Source: an uncultured Clostridium sp.
GTDB lineage: Bacteria; Bacillota; Clostridia; TANB77; CAG-508
Direction: 5' to 3'
Length of the DNA: 64,000 nucleotides
Assembly (NCBI GenBank): GCA_902492105.1
Contig: CABUKD010000001.1
Coordinates: 20,072 to 84,071 of the forward strand
Shown here: positions 8,803-17,512 of the stretch, piece after piece
Layout of the letters: each line of letters opens with the position of its first letter
Numbering within the stretch: the stretch's first letter is position 1
Translations under genes and position numbers: made by a program
Notes under the pieces: generated by a model
Databases searched by the model: none
What the model saw: only the letters and a program-made list of their open reading frames with translations
Told to the model about the DNA's origin: nothing

Positions 8803-8904
8803 GTGTCAATGGGGACGGAGAATTTTGACAACTTTTAAAAAAAATATTTATTTTTGTTAAATCTTAATTCAAAAGTTGTCAAAATTCTCCGTCCCCATTG
8901 ACAC
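8803..8904. repeat. Perfect 34-bp inverted repeat with GGGGACGG core (copy D)
   Basis: Arms 8803-8836 and 8871-8904 are exact reverse complements around a 34-base AT-rich loop. Each arm contains TCAATGGGGACGGAGAA. It lies between divergent genes, so it is not a simple terminator. It probably belongs to the same broad repeat type as the other GGGAC copies. The rest of 8675-9000 is AT-rich non-coding sequence with no clear signal. Confidence 0.85.
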
Positions 8905-9000
8905 TTTCTTAAGACTCTCTTAAGAAGTAAAGTTATATATTTACTTTTTTTTCATAATTTGATAAGATATGTTCTAGAAAAAAAATGAGGGTGTTTATAT

Positions 9001-9639
9001 ATGTTAGATTCTATAGGTAATAAAAATTTAAATAGTGAAAGTTTAAAAAATGAAGAAGTATTAGATAATATGATAGTAACAGATCCAACTGAAATTTCTA
9101 AAAACAAAAAAAAGCTTAAATTAAATAGAATTCAGCTTTTTACCTTATACTTTTTCTTATTTGCCTTTATTGGTTGGCTAATGGAAACTGTATATGCTAT
9201 TTTTACTTTAGGGCATTTTGTAAAAAGAGGTTTTCTATTTGGTCCTATTTGTCCTATTTATGGCTATGGTGCTTTAATGCTTATTTATTTTTTAGGTAGA
9301 TATAGAAAAAATAATTTGAAGTTATTCTTTTATGCTGCTATTCTTTTTTCTGCTTTTGAGTATGTAACAAGTTATGTGTTAGATGCGCTTTTTGGTATGC
9401 ATTGGTGGGATTATTCTAATGATTACTTTAATTTAAATGGTCGTATTACTCTTTCTTTTTCTATTGCTTGGGGCATTATTGCTATTTTATTTGTTAACCA
9501 TGTATATCCGTTCTTTAAAAAGAAATTAAATATTATATTAGCCAAAATTTCTTACAAAGTAAAAACTTGCATAATTTATATACTTTCCTCTGTTTTTGTA
9601 ATTGATACCATTGCTTCTTGTATTAAGTATTTATTATAG
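9001..9639 (+). CDS. CmpB-like membrane protein (putative ABC transporter permease, PF06541 type)
   Basis: A protein of 212 residues with an N-terminal soluble stretch of about 45 residues, then about five membrane segments. Characteristic pieces are FIGWLMETVYAI, KRGFLFGPICPIYGYGALM and MHWWDYS, the conserved core of the family annotated as putative ABC transporter permease (CmpB). Its transport role is unproven and no ATP-binding partner is adjacent. The following gene is also a membrane protein but has its own promoter. Confidence 0.8.
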   Translation: MLDSIGNKNLNSESLKNEEVLDNMIVTDPTEISKNKKKLKLNRIQLFTLYFFLFAFIGWLMETVYAIFTLGHFVKRGFLFGPICPIYGYGALMLIYFLGRYRKNNLKLFFYAAILFSAFEYVTSYVLDALFGMHWWDYSNDYFNLNGRITLSFSIAWGIIAILFVNHVYPFFKKKLNIILAKISYKVKTCIIYILSSVFVIDTIASCIKYLL

Positions 9640-9706
9640 ATTTTTTCATACTTTCTATAAATATGTTTTATTGCTTTTTTCATCAATATTTTTTGCTTAT
9701 TCCTTT

Positions 9707-9735
9707 TTGACTTTTATGTTAACATATGCTATACT
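9707..9735 (+). promoter_or_regulatory. Promoter of the YqhQ-like gene
   Basis: TTGACT (9707-9712), a 17-base spacer and TATACT (9730-9735), followed by AGGAGG at about 9759 and the start codon at 9773. Confidence 0.8.
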
Positions 9736-9772
9736 ATAACTATTCTTTATTTTATTTAGGAGGATTAGAAAG

Positions 9773-10498
9773 ATGGTATCTATTCGGGGAACTCGCATCC
9801 TAAAAGATGGTGGTGTTTCTATTTCTACTTATGAACGCACTGTAGAATCTCGGTATGATGGAAAACAAATTATTACTTATTTTACAGAGCATCAGAAAAC
9901 AGGCTCATACTGCTTTAACATTTTTACATTTAAACATTGCCTAATTCGTGTATTCTTATGTATTGCTTTAATAGTATTGTTAACCAATTTTACTGATTTA
10001 GAAACTACTTGGACAACTACAACAAAGATTTATGCTTCTTTTTGTATGTATACTTTTGTAACACTTTTCCCTATTTGGTTATGTTCACAGTTCCATAATA
10101 GAAATAAATATCATGCTGCATTGCATATGGTTAAAAATGCGTATGAATCATTACAAAGAATTCCTACGGTAGAAGAATGTAAGAAGTTTTCTTTCTATGA
10201 TAGAGATTGCACTTTAACAGTTTCTTTGATGCTTTTTGTTTGCTATATTTCTGGTTTTACTTTTTCTTTTATTCCTATAGATAACTCTACTCTGCTTTAT
10301 CCCTTTTTATGTTTATTGGTTATTTTGTTATTTGTAGTAGTAGTTTCAAAATGGAAATTAGATAAGTATCTATTAAGACCGTTTTTATCTAGACCAACAA
10401 ATATTGAATTAACTGCTGTAATTGAGTGCCTTACTTTATTAGAAGGACCTCGTACCAAAACCATTTTTTATACGATTCCTTCTTCCTTTGATAATTAA
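9773..10498 (+). CDS. Divergent YqhQ-like (DUF1385-related) membrane protein
   Basis: A protein of 241 residues with about four membrane segments. The middle reads YHAALHMVKNAYESL followed by PTVEECKKFSFYDRDCTL, which aligns with the DUF1385 core YHGAEHK...YE...LTVENV..S..HPRCGTSF. The end, RPFLSRPTNIELTAVIECL, aligns with its PGLWLQ..T..EPDD.QIEVAI tail. The expected GGQAVIEGVMMRG start and the metal-ligand histidines/glutamate are not preserved, so catalytic or metal function is doubtful. It is the only gene here with in-frame CGG codons read through (9785 and 9851), and it uses more CGN arginine codons than its neighbours. It may be decaying or acquired. Start fixed by AGGAGG nine bases upstream. 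Confidence 0.6.
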   Translation: MVSIRGTRILKDGGVSISTYERTVESRYDGKQIITYFTEHQKTGSYCFNIFTFKHCLIRVFLCIALIVLLTNFTDLETTWTTTTKIYASFCMYTFVTLFPIWLCSQFHNRNKYHAALHMVKNAYESLQRIPTVEECKKFSFYDRDCTLTVSLMLFVCYISGFTFSFIPIDNSTLLYPFLCLLVILLFVVVVSKWKLDKYLLRPFLSRPTNIELTAVIECLTLLEGPRTKTIFYTIPSSFDN

Positions 10499-10508
10499 AA
10501 AGGAGTCT

Positions 10509-10557
10509 AAAACAGCAGTCTGAAGCAGTAATTACTACTTCAGGCTGCTGTTTTTTT
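10509..10557. terminator. Strong bidirectional terminator
   Basis: A near-perfect 17-bp stem (10509-10525 with 10538-10554) built on AACAGCAG/CTGCTGTT, with T-runs in both directions, between convergent genes. Confidence 0.9.
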
Positions 10558-10587
10558 ATGTTACTTTTTATTTGTTTTCCCACTTTT

Positions 10588-11178
10588 TTATTTTATAATT
10601 TTTGAAATTGCAAGGCCATCTCCTACTTCTAATATCTGTGTTTCAAGATTTGGATTTTGTGTAATTTCTGCAATATATTCTCGTAAATTTCTTACTGCAG
10701 TACGTTGTTTATGTTTATTATAGTCACTCATTACATATCCTTTATACAAGACATTATCTGCAATAATAGTTCCACCTGTTTTTATCATTCTTAAAGCCTC
10801 TTGCAAAAAGAAAGGGTATTTTCCTTTTGCAGCATCTATAAACACCACATCATATTGTTCTTGTAAAGTAGGTAATATTTCTACTGCATCCCCTTCATAG
10901 ATTTGGATTTTATCTTCCACTTCTACTTTTTTGATATTTTCTCTTGCTTCAGATGCTCTAGCAGAATCTCGTTCAATAGTATCTATTTTTCCATCATTTG
11001 CTAAATAGCTTGAAAAGCAGATGGCTGAATAGCCAACTGCCGTTCCTATTTCTAAAATTCTTTTCGGTTTTATTTTACTTAAAATATTTGCCACTACTTC
11101 TAGAGTGTCATCCATAATAATAGGAATATGTTCTTCTAAAGCTTTTTGCTTTATTTTTTCTAGTTCTATTACATTCAT
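10588..11178 (-). CDS. trmR: TrmR-like O-methyltransferase (tRNA 5-hydroxyuridine methyltransferase)
   Basis: A protein of 196 residues of the class I SAM-dependent O-methyltransferase family (YrrM/COG4122). It shows motif I LEIGTAVGYSAICF, the acidic D/E in DTIERD, motif DVVFIDAAKGKYP and the metal-ligand segment GGTIIADNVLYKG. Bacillus TrmR methylates 5-hydroxyuridine at tRNA position 34 to 5-methoxyuridine, the step after the U32-family hydroxylase found at 5.2 kb. Small-molecule O-methyltransferases look alike, so the tRNA role rests on this neighbourhood. Confidence 0.85.
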   Translation of the reverse strand: MNVIELEKIKQKALEEHIPIIMDDTLEVVANILSKIKPKRILEIGTAVGYSAICFSSYLANDGKIDTIERDSARASEARENIKKVEVEDKIQIYEGDAVEILPTLQEQYDVVFIDAAKGKYPFFLQEALRMIKTGGTIIADNVLYKGYVMSDYNKHKQRTAVRNLREYIAEITQNPNLETQILEVGDGLAISKIIK

Positions 11179-11274
11179 GTGTATTTGTTCACTTTCTTAT
11201 TTTTTATTTTATGTCTGTTTCTTACTTTTCTACTATTTTATTTAGTTTTTTATAATTACACATTTATTTCTTTT

Positions 11275-11658
11275 TTATCTTTCTTCATCTTCCTTTGTTT
11301 TTTGTGTTATTGGTATAGTAGTCCAAGGAGATTTGTTATGATTTTCTCTATAATCATTTTCTACCCATGTTTTAAAATATGGAGAATATCGTTTAAATTC
11401 TGGCATTTTGCTCAAAGCAAAGATAACTTCAAGCTTAGATTTTCCTTGTTCTTTCATTTGTTTAATAACTTCATGTATCTGTTGCCTTAATTTTGCATCT
11501 TGAAGCACTAATGCTTCTTTAAAAGATTTTTGCCTTTTTCTTTTATCTTCTTGGTCTGCACAAATCTGTACATTCCATCCGCTTCTTTTTGTAGATGAAT
11601 GTACCTGTTTTTTTATCCATTGATTCGTATGTTCATTATCTTCAAAAGCTTTTGCCAT
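11275..11658 (-). CDS. Hypothetical protein
   Basis: A charged soluble protein of 127 residues (begins MAKAFEDNEHTNQWIKKQVH; middle KRKRQKSFKEALVLQDAKLRQQIHEVIKQM). I do not recognise a family. It is mostly helical in appearance, with no signal peptide or membrane segment. It lies 36 bases after typA on the same strand with an AAGGAG site, so it may be co-transcribed with typA. Confidence 0.65.
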   Translation of the reverse strand: MAKAFEDNEHTNQWIKKQVHSSTKRSGWNVQICADQEDKRKRQKSFKEALVLQDAKLRQQIHEVIKQMKEQGKSKLEVIFALSKMPEFKRYSPYFKTWVENDYRENHNKSPWTTIPITQKTKEDEER

Positions 11659-11693
11659 TTACTCTTAACACTCTCCTTTCTTATTTAAATTTA

Positions 11694-13517
11694 TTACTCA
11701 GTAGTAGCTCTTCTTGCCATTCTTTCTCTTGTTTTGTTATCTAATATTTTCTTTCTTAAACGAATATTTTTTGGAGTTACTTCTACAAGTTCATCTTCTG
11801 CAATAAATTCTATTGCTTTTTCTAATGACATTTGAATTGGTGGTACTAAGCGAAGTGCATCATCTGAACCAGAAGCTCTTGTATTTGTTAAATGTTTTTC
11901 TTTACATACATTAATAGAAATATCTTCATTTCTAGAATTGATTCCAACAATCATTCCTTCATATACTTCTACACCTGGACCTATTAAAAGTTCTCCTCTT
12001 TCTTGTGCATTATATAATCCATAAGTAATAGAAGTTCCTTGTTCAAAAGCTACTAATACACCTCTTGTTCTAGATTGAATTTCTCCTTTATATGGTTCAT
12101 AGGAATCGAAAATACTATTCATAGTACCTTCACCTTTGGTATCTGTTAAAAATTCGGTACGATAGCCTATTAATCCTCTTGCAGGTATTTTAAACTCTAC
12201 TTTTGTATGTCCTACTTCTGCAGGTTCCATATTAATCATTTCTGCTTTTCTTCTGCCTAGTTTTTCAATAACATTGCCAATGCAATCATCTGGTACATTT
12301 ACTACTAATCTTTCCATTGGCTCACATTTTACACCATCTATTTCTTTAAAAATAACCTTTGGACGAGAAACTAAAAGTTCAAAACCTTCTCTTCTCATTG
12401 TTTCAATTAAAATAGATAAGTGTAATTCTCCACGTCCAGAAACTTCAAAACTATCTGGAGTATCGGTTTCTTTTACACGTAAACTTACATTTCTTTCTAG
12501 TTCTTTAAATAATCTGTCTCTAATATGTCTAGATGTAACAAACTGTCCTTCTCTACCTGCAAATGGTCCATTATTTACACTAAATGTCATAGATACAGTA
12601 GGCTCATCTATATCCACAAATTCTATTTTTTCTGGATTGTTTGGATCACAAACAGTTTCACCTATATTAATATCAGAAATACCAGAAATACAAACAATAT
12701 CTCCTGCTCCTACTTCTTCTACTTCTACTCTTTTTAGTCCTTGATAAGTAAATAATTTTGCTATTTTTCCTTGTACAATTTTATCGTCTTTTTTACAAAC
12801 TGCTACATTCATGCCAGAAGTAATTTTTCCACGTTCAATTCTACCAATGGCAATCCTTCCTAAATAATCATCATAATCAATATTAGAAACTAATAATTGC
12901 ATGGTTCCATCCATATCACATTTTGGTGGCTGAATGGTGTTAATAATCGTATCAAAAATACAAGTTACATTATCGCTTTCTTCTTCTAAGTTCATTTTAG
13001 CAATTCCATTTTTAGCAGATGCATAAATAACTGGAAAATCTAGTTGGTCATCATTTGCATTTAGCTCAATAAATAGCTCTAGTACTTGGTCTACTACTTT
13101 TAATGGATTTGCACCTGGTCTATCTATTTTATTAATAACAACAATTGGTTTTAAATTTAAGGCTAGCGATTTTTTTAATACTTCTCTGGTTTGAGGCATT
13201 GGTCCTTCAAAAGCATCAACTAATAAAAGAACACCATCTACCATTTTAAGTACACGTTCTACTTCTCCACCAAAGTCTGCGTGACCTGGTGTATCTACAA
13301 TATTAATTTTAATGCCATTATACATAACAGAGGTATTTTTAGAAAGAATGGTAATTCCTCTTTCTTTTTCAATATCTCCTGAGTCCATAATTCGTTCAGA
13401 TACTTGTTCATTTTCTCTAAATACATGACTTTGTTTTAATAGTGCATCTACTAGTGTTGTTTTTCCATGGTCAACGTGTGCAATAATTGCTATGTTTCTA
13501 ATGTTTTGATTATTCAT
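11694..13517 (-). CDS. typA: Ribosome-associated GTPase TypA/BipA
   Basis: A translational GTPase of 607 residues. The G domain shows AHVDHGKTTL (G1), RGITI (G2), DTPGHADFGGEV (G3) and NKIDRPGA (G4), with EF-Tu domain II, EF-G-like domains III and V, and the TypA-specific C-terminal part (RGLIGYRTEFLTDTKGEG). It binds the ribosome and helps assembly and growth under stress or cold. I start it at the second methionine because the AAGGGG site is two bases from the first ATG but eight from the second. Full length, no missing motif. Confidence 0.97.
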   Translation of the reverse strand: MNNQNIRNIAIIAHVDHGKTTLVDALLKQSHVFRENEQVSERIMDSGDIEKERGITILSKNTSVMYNGIKINIVDTPGHADFGGEVERVLKMVDGVLLLVDAFEGPMPQTREVLKKSLALNLKPIVVINKIDRPGANPLKVVDQVLELFIELNANDDQLDFPVIYASAKNGIAKMNLEEESDNVTCIFDTIINTIQPPKCDMDGTMQLLVSNIDYDDYLGRIAIGRIERGKITSGMNVAVCKKDDKIVQGKIAKLFTYQGLKRVEVEEVGAGDIVCISGISDINIGETVCDPNNPEKIEFVDIDEPTVSMTFSVNNGPFAGREGQFVTSRHIRDRLFKELERNVSLRVKETDTPDSFEVSGRGELHLSILIETMRREGFELLVSRPKVIFKEIDGVKCEPMERLVVNVPDDCIGNVIEKLGRRKAEMINMEPAEVGHTKVEFKIPARGLIGYRTEFLTDTKGEGTMNSIFDSYEPYKGEIQSRTRGVLVAFEQGTSITYGLYNAQERGELLIGPGVEVYEGMIVGINSRNEDISINVCKEKHLTNTRASGSDDALRLVPPIQMSLEKAIEFIAEDELVEVTPKNIRLRKKILDNKTRERMARRATTE

Positions 13518-13559
13518 TTTCATTACCCCTTGTTTCTATTTTATTATACTATTTACTGC

Positions 13560-13599
13560 AAAAAATATAGTGAAAAGTTAAATAGTCACTATATTTTTT
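13560..13599. terminator. Terminator hairpin (shared 14-bp stem)
   Basis: Stem 13560-13573 with 13586-13599 (AAAAAATATAGTGA and its complement), T-rich on both strands, between the plsC stop and typA. The identical stem recurs at 41368-41430. Confidence 0.75.
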
Positions 13600-13674
13600 A
13601 TCTTGATGATAATTTTATAAGTTATCATTTTTTTGAAATTTGGTATTCTATTAATTTAACATTATAATTATACT

Positions 13675-14262
13675 CTATATTTTTTCCTTTGTCAACATAA
13701 TAATATTGTCCATAATCTCTTTACTTACCTTATCTAATAACTCTTTTTCTGGTTTGTTCGTTTGATATTTGCTAAAATCTAAAGGTTTTCCATAATTTAA
13801 TTTTACTTTATGAAATGGCTTCATTTCTCCTTGTATTCCTACTGGTATAACAGGTACTCCTGTTCTCAGAGCTAAAAAGGCAGCTCCATTTTGGGCTTTT
13901 CCATTTTTTTCTAGTCCATGTCTTGTACCTTCTGGAAATAGCATTAGAATCTGTCCTTCTTTTAGAATTTTTAAAGAAAACTTCATAGATTCTATATCCA
14001 TTTTTCCTCTTTTTACAGGAAATACTGCACATTTTTTAGCAAACCACCTAATAAAATTGTTTTTAAATAGTTCTTCTTTTGCCATAATATAAAGTACCCT
14101 TTTGGTAGAAGCTACTAGAATTGGTGGATCCCAGTTGGATTGATGATTAGCACACATGATGTAGGCACCTTCTTTTTTGATATTTTCTTCTCCTACTTTT
14201 TTTACTCTAAATACAATTTTGCAAAAGATATTAATTAAAAATTTAACAATTGGTCTTATCAT
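13675..14262 (-). CDS. plsC: 1-acyl-sn-glycerol-3-phosphate acyltransferase
   Basis: A protein of 195 residues with NHQSNWDPP (HX4D catalytic motif), FPVKRGKMD, LFPEGTRHG (acyl-acceptor binding) and VPVIPVGIQG. These are the four canonical PlsC blocks in order. An N-terminal hydrophobic segment (VKFLINIFCKIVF) anchors it to the membrane, where it makes phosphatidic acid from lysophosphatidate. Length is typical of short Gram-positive PlsC. It ends at a terminator and appears to be its own transcript. Confidence 0.93.
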   Translation of the reverse strand: MIRPIVKFLINIFCKIVFRVKKVGEENIKKEGAYIMCANHQSNWDPPILVASTKRVLYIMAKEELFKNNFIRWFAKKCAVFPVKRGKMDIESMKFSLKILKEGQILMLFPEGTRHGLEKNGKAQNGAAFLALRTGVPVIPVGIQGEMKPFHKVKLNYGKPLDFSKYQTNKPEKELLDKVSKEIMDNIIMLTKEKI

Positions 14263-14463
14263 TTATTTTTTTATCGAGATAGTTTCTTCTCGACTGACTC
14301 CTTTTTCTTAATTTTTTAGATTATATCATAGTAATTAATAATTTTGTAGTAGTATATTTAATTTTTTTAATTTTCTCAATTTATATTGTTATTTAATATT
14401 TTTATAAAAATCAACTTAAAATTGTTGCTATCATAGCAAAATTATTACCAATATTTTTGACAT

Positions 14464-14523
14464 AAAATGGAACTTAGATATCTAATCTGCCATATAGCAA
14501 ATCACATAACTAAGTTCCATTTT
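14464..14523. terminator. Long-looped inverted repeat, probable terminator
   Basis: A perfect 14-bp stem (14464-14477 with 14510-14523) around a 32-base loop, just after the coiled-coil gene stop. The rest of 14263-14554 is AT-rich and shows nothing else. Confidence 0.6.
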
Positions 14524-14554
14524 CCTGTTATAGGGTATTATTTTGTGAAATACG

Positions 14555-15007
14555 TCAAGAATTTTCTTCGACTTTCATCTCCAAAGATGTAATACGTAAA
14601 GAATGATATTCTGTTACTTCTTCTAATTTTTTAATTCTTCCTTCATCTCTGTCAAATCTGTCATCTTGCCAACTTGTTTTGTCAAATAGAGCCGGAATTC
14701 TGTTAGTAACAGCATCTTCAATGATAATAAGGTATTTTTCTATGCTATCAATTCTGTTTTCATGATTTTCAATAATTTCTCTATTTTTCGCTATTTCTTT
14801 TCTATTTTCTTCTATTGCTTTTTTGTTTTCTTCAATCGCTTTTCTATTCTTTGCTATCTCTTTTCTGTTTTCCTCAATTGCTTCTCTATTCTTTGCTATT
14901 TCTAGGGTGTTTTGAGCAATTAGTTCCGCATTTCTATCTACCTTTTCTGAAAGTCTTCCTAGCATTACTGCATTTTGCGTGACGATTTCTAGAATTTTTT
15001 CTTCCAT
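14555..15007 (-). CDS. Coiled-coil hypothetical protein with seven-residue repeats
   Basis: A soluble protein of 150 residues dominated by repeats of the form I-A/E-x-N-R-x-A/E every seven residues between about residues 30 and 90, predicting a long parallel coiled coil. A less regular tail (TNRIPALFDKTSWQDDRFDRDEGRIKKLEE) follows. I do not recognise the family, though coiled-coil proteins of this kind are common in Clostridia. Start at the ATG eleven bases after GGAGG; an upstream GTG overlaps the ribosome site and is unlikely. The repetitive DNA makes length variation between strains likely. Confidence 0.7.
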   Translation of the reverse strand: MEEKILEIVTQNAVMLGRLSEKVDRNAELIAQNTLEIAKNREAIEENRKEIAKNRKAIEENKKAIEENRKEIAKNREIIENHENRIDSIEKYLIIIEDAVTNRIPALFDKTSWQDDRFDRDEGRIKKLEEVTEYHSLRITSLEMKVEENS

Positions 15008-15133
15008 CTCTTCTTTCACCTCCTATCCTATAAATAAAATTCACTAGTTATTTTTCTAGTGAATTTTATTATAGCATATAGAATAAAATATGAAAATAGT
15101 TTTTGTAAAATTTTATAAAATAGTTAATTTTAG

Positions 15134-15661
15134 CTACTCTTCCATAGCATTGCGACTAATTTCTTTTTTTAATATTCTATTTTTCCTATCTCCCACTAAT
15201 GCTTTATAGACAGAAATAGCAATAAGCACCATTAAAATTCCTGCAAATACACCTGCAGTATCAATTCCTACATCCAATATACTTGGACCTCTTCCAATCA
15301 CAAAGCTTTGATGATATTCATCAGATATTGCATAAAGAAGGCCAACACCTAGACTTACCAATAATTTTTGATATAGCCTAATAGAAAATGTACTCATAAA
15401 AGACATAATAAAAATGCCAACTAACCCATAGATTGAAAAATGCGCTAATTTTCTTAAAATTGGTTCTCCATGCTCTATTAATTTTAGTTTAGTTGCTATA
15501 CTTAAATCTTTTGTATATGGAAATACATTAATAAATTTTGTCATTATTTTATTACTTAAACTTCCCGATTCATCTCCATTTTGAGAAGAAAAGCGAAAAA
15601 TTGCAAAAAAAGTACTACATAATAATAATAGAAATAAAATTCTTAAAAATAGTGTTTTCAT
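15134..15661 (-). CDS. VanZ-like family membrane protein
   Basis: A protein of 175 residues with four membrane segments and the VanZ signature: FRFSSQNGDESGSLS near the N-terminus, LRKLAHFSIYGLVGI in the middle and YAISDEYHQSFVIGRGPSILDVGIDTAG near the end. VanZ itself gives low-level teicoplanin resistance; the function of most homologues is unknown. It lies 90 bases after the LCP gene on the same strand, consistent with an envelope role. Confidence 0.9.
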   Translation of the reverse strand: MKTLFLRILFLLLLCSTFFAIFRFSSQNGDESGSLSNKIMTKFINVFPYTKDLSIATKLKLIEHGEPILRKLAHFSIYGLVGIFIMSFMSTFSIRLYQKLLVSLGVGLLYAISDEYHQSFVIGRGPSILDVGIDTAGVFAGILMVLIAISVYKALVGDRKNRILKKEISRNAMEE

Positions 15662-15753
15662 TTTTCTCCTTGTTTTAATAATTGGTTCAAAATAAATATA
15701 TTTTTAACCAATTATTAAAACTTTATTTTTATTGTTTTATAAATATAATCTCA

Positions 15754-17277
15754 TTACTCTCCCATGACCTCTTGAATCTCTTCTTTTGCTGCATCTACTG
15801 AATTTGAATCTGGAATCATAACATATGCATAACTACTTCCTAAAGAATAGGTTGTTCTTGAAGCACCTGTTCCAGTAAGTGCATTTGTTTTAATTGTCCA
15901 TGAAGACATATTGTTTAGTTGATCTTTTACTAAACTACTAATTTCACTTTGTTCTATATTAGTTTGGAAGGTTCCTTCTAAAGCATTTAAAATACTAGTA
16001 TATTTAGTCAAAATAGTTGTACTATTTAATACTTTTTTCATAATTGCTTCAATTACAGCTTGTTGGTTTTTCACTCTTTGATTATCTCCACTAGCAAAAG
16101 CATGTCTTTCTCTACTAAATTGTAGTGCTGCTGCACCATCCAAATGATTATATCCTTGGTTATAATGATATCCATAACTTGAAAATTCATATTCTGAATA
16201 TACATCAATTCCACCCAAAGTATCCACTAGCGTTTTTACTGTTGTAAAATTAACTCTTACATAATAATTAATGTCAATATCTAATAAATCTTCTACTGTT
16301 GTTACCGTTTCATTAATACCATAAATTCCAGAATGTGTTAACTTATCTTTTGCTTGTTTTCCATGTAGTGTAACATAGTAATCTCTTGGAATAGAAGTTA
16401 ATAGTACTTCATGTGTTTTTGTGTTAACTGTTACTATAATATTTGCATCACTTCTTCTACTATTTTTGTCATTTCCACTAATATAAACATTAAAAACTCC
16501 ACCATTAATTGTATGTTTAGAATTTTCTGTTTCCATACTACCAATAGATTTTATCTCACGTTTTAAAGTATTCAATATTTTTACATCATTTTCAAAATCT
16601 TCAATTTCTTCTGTTAAAATATCATATTGTGAAGCACTAATATAAATAATATCAATTTCTCCATCTATCAACTCTTCTCCCATTTTTATCAGATCGTCAC
16701 TATTTTGAAAATTGACTTCTACCTGTTCTGTTAGTTGATTACTTTCTTCTTCTGTAAGTTGGAATAGATAAACATCTTCATTTTGAATATCTTCTATTTG
16801 TTCATAGTTTGAATTCTTTCTAACTACCACATAATACTCTTCTGTTTCTATAACATCTTGAAATACATTTCCTAAAAAATCTGTTGTTGCATTTGTATAA
16901 TTTGTAACATAAATATATACTCCTGAAAGAAGTAATACTATTATCATACAAAAAATATTTAACTTATAAGTTTTATGTTTTTTACCTAGCCCCACAACCA
17001 TTGCTAAAGTAAATATAATTTCCGCAATTGTTAAAACAATAATATATGTAGTTGGCAAGAGGTTCATTCGTAATACAGAAATATAAAACAGAGCTGTTAT
17101 TATAACATAAATAAAAGCTATAATTTTAAAAAAGATATTTAATTTATTATTTGACTTTTTCTTTTTTTGTCCTTTCATTGTTGTACTTTCACTTCCTTTT
17201 TTTGATTTTGTTTTATAATACTGCGAATGATTAATTCTAAAATTTTGTTCTTGGTCTTTTGAGTGCTTCCCTGCCAT
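15754..17277 (-). CDS. LCP (LytR-CpsA-Psr) family glycopolymer ligase
   Basis: A protein of 507 residues: a charged cytoplasmic start, three membrane segments (about residues 45-130), an extracellular domain and the LCP catalytic domain. That domain shows RRSDANIIVTVNT, LLTSIPRDYYV, the DKLTHSGIYG segment and QFSRERHAFASGDNQRVKNQQ with its conserved arginines. LCP enzymes transfer lipid-linked glycopolymers to peptidoglycan. Its position at the end of the polysaccharide operon suggests it attaches this polymer to the wall. An extra domain between the membrane part and LCP core (about residues 135-235) resembles a solute-binding-like fold, as seen in other clostridial LCP proteins. Confidence 0.92.
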   Translation of the reverse strand: MAGKHSKDQEQNFRINHSQYYKTKSKKGSESTTMKGQKKKKSNNKLNIFFKIIAFIYVIITALFYISVLRMNLLPTTYIIVLTIAEIIFTLAMVVGLGKKHKTYKLNIFCMIIVLLLSGVYIYVTNYTNATTDFLGNVFQDVIETEEYYVVVRKNSNYEQIEDIQNEDVYLFQLTEEESNQLTEQVEVNFQNSDDLIKMGEELIDGEIDIIYISASQYDILTEEIEDFENDVKILNTLKREIKSIGSMETENSKHTINGGVFNVYISGNDKNSRRSDANIIVTVNTKTHEVLLTSIPRDYYVTLHGKQAKDKLTHSGIYGINETVTTVEDLLDIDINYYVRVNFTTVKTLVDTLGGIDVYSEYEFSSYGYHYNQGYNHLDGAAALQFSRERHAFASGDNQRVKNQQAVIEAIMKKVLNSTTILTKYTSILNALEGTFQTNIEQSEISSLVKDQLNNMSSWTIKTNALTGTGASRTTYSLGSSYAYVMIPDSNSVDAAKEEIQEVMGE

Positions 17278-17512
17278 CTCTTCCTCCTAATTATTATTAA
17301 ATATTGCTTCATAATCGTAATTTACTATCCAAAAAGTTAACTAAAATAGTATTTAATCTAAAGGTAAAAAAGGTTTGAATAACCATAAAACCATAAAAAT
17401 ACTTTCACAAGTTTTGGTTTATTTGATGCTAAATCCCCTAGTACAGCTATTTGTAAAAATACAAAATTAGAATATATAAATTAAATAACCATTATCTTCT
17501 TACCTTTATTTT

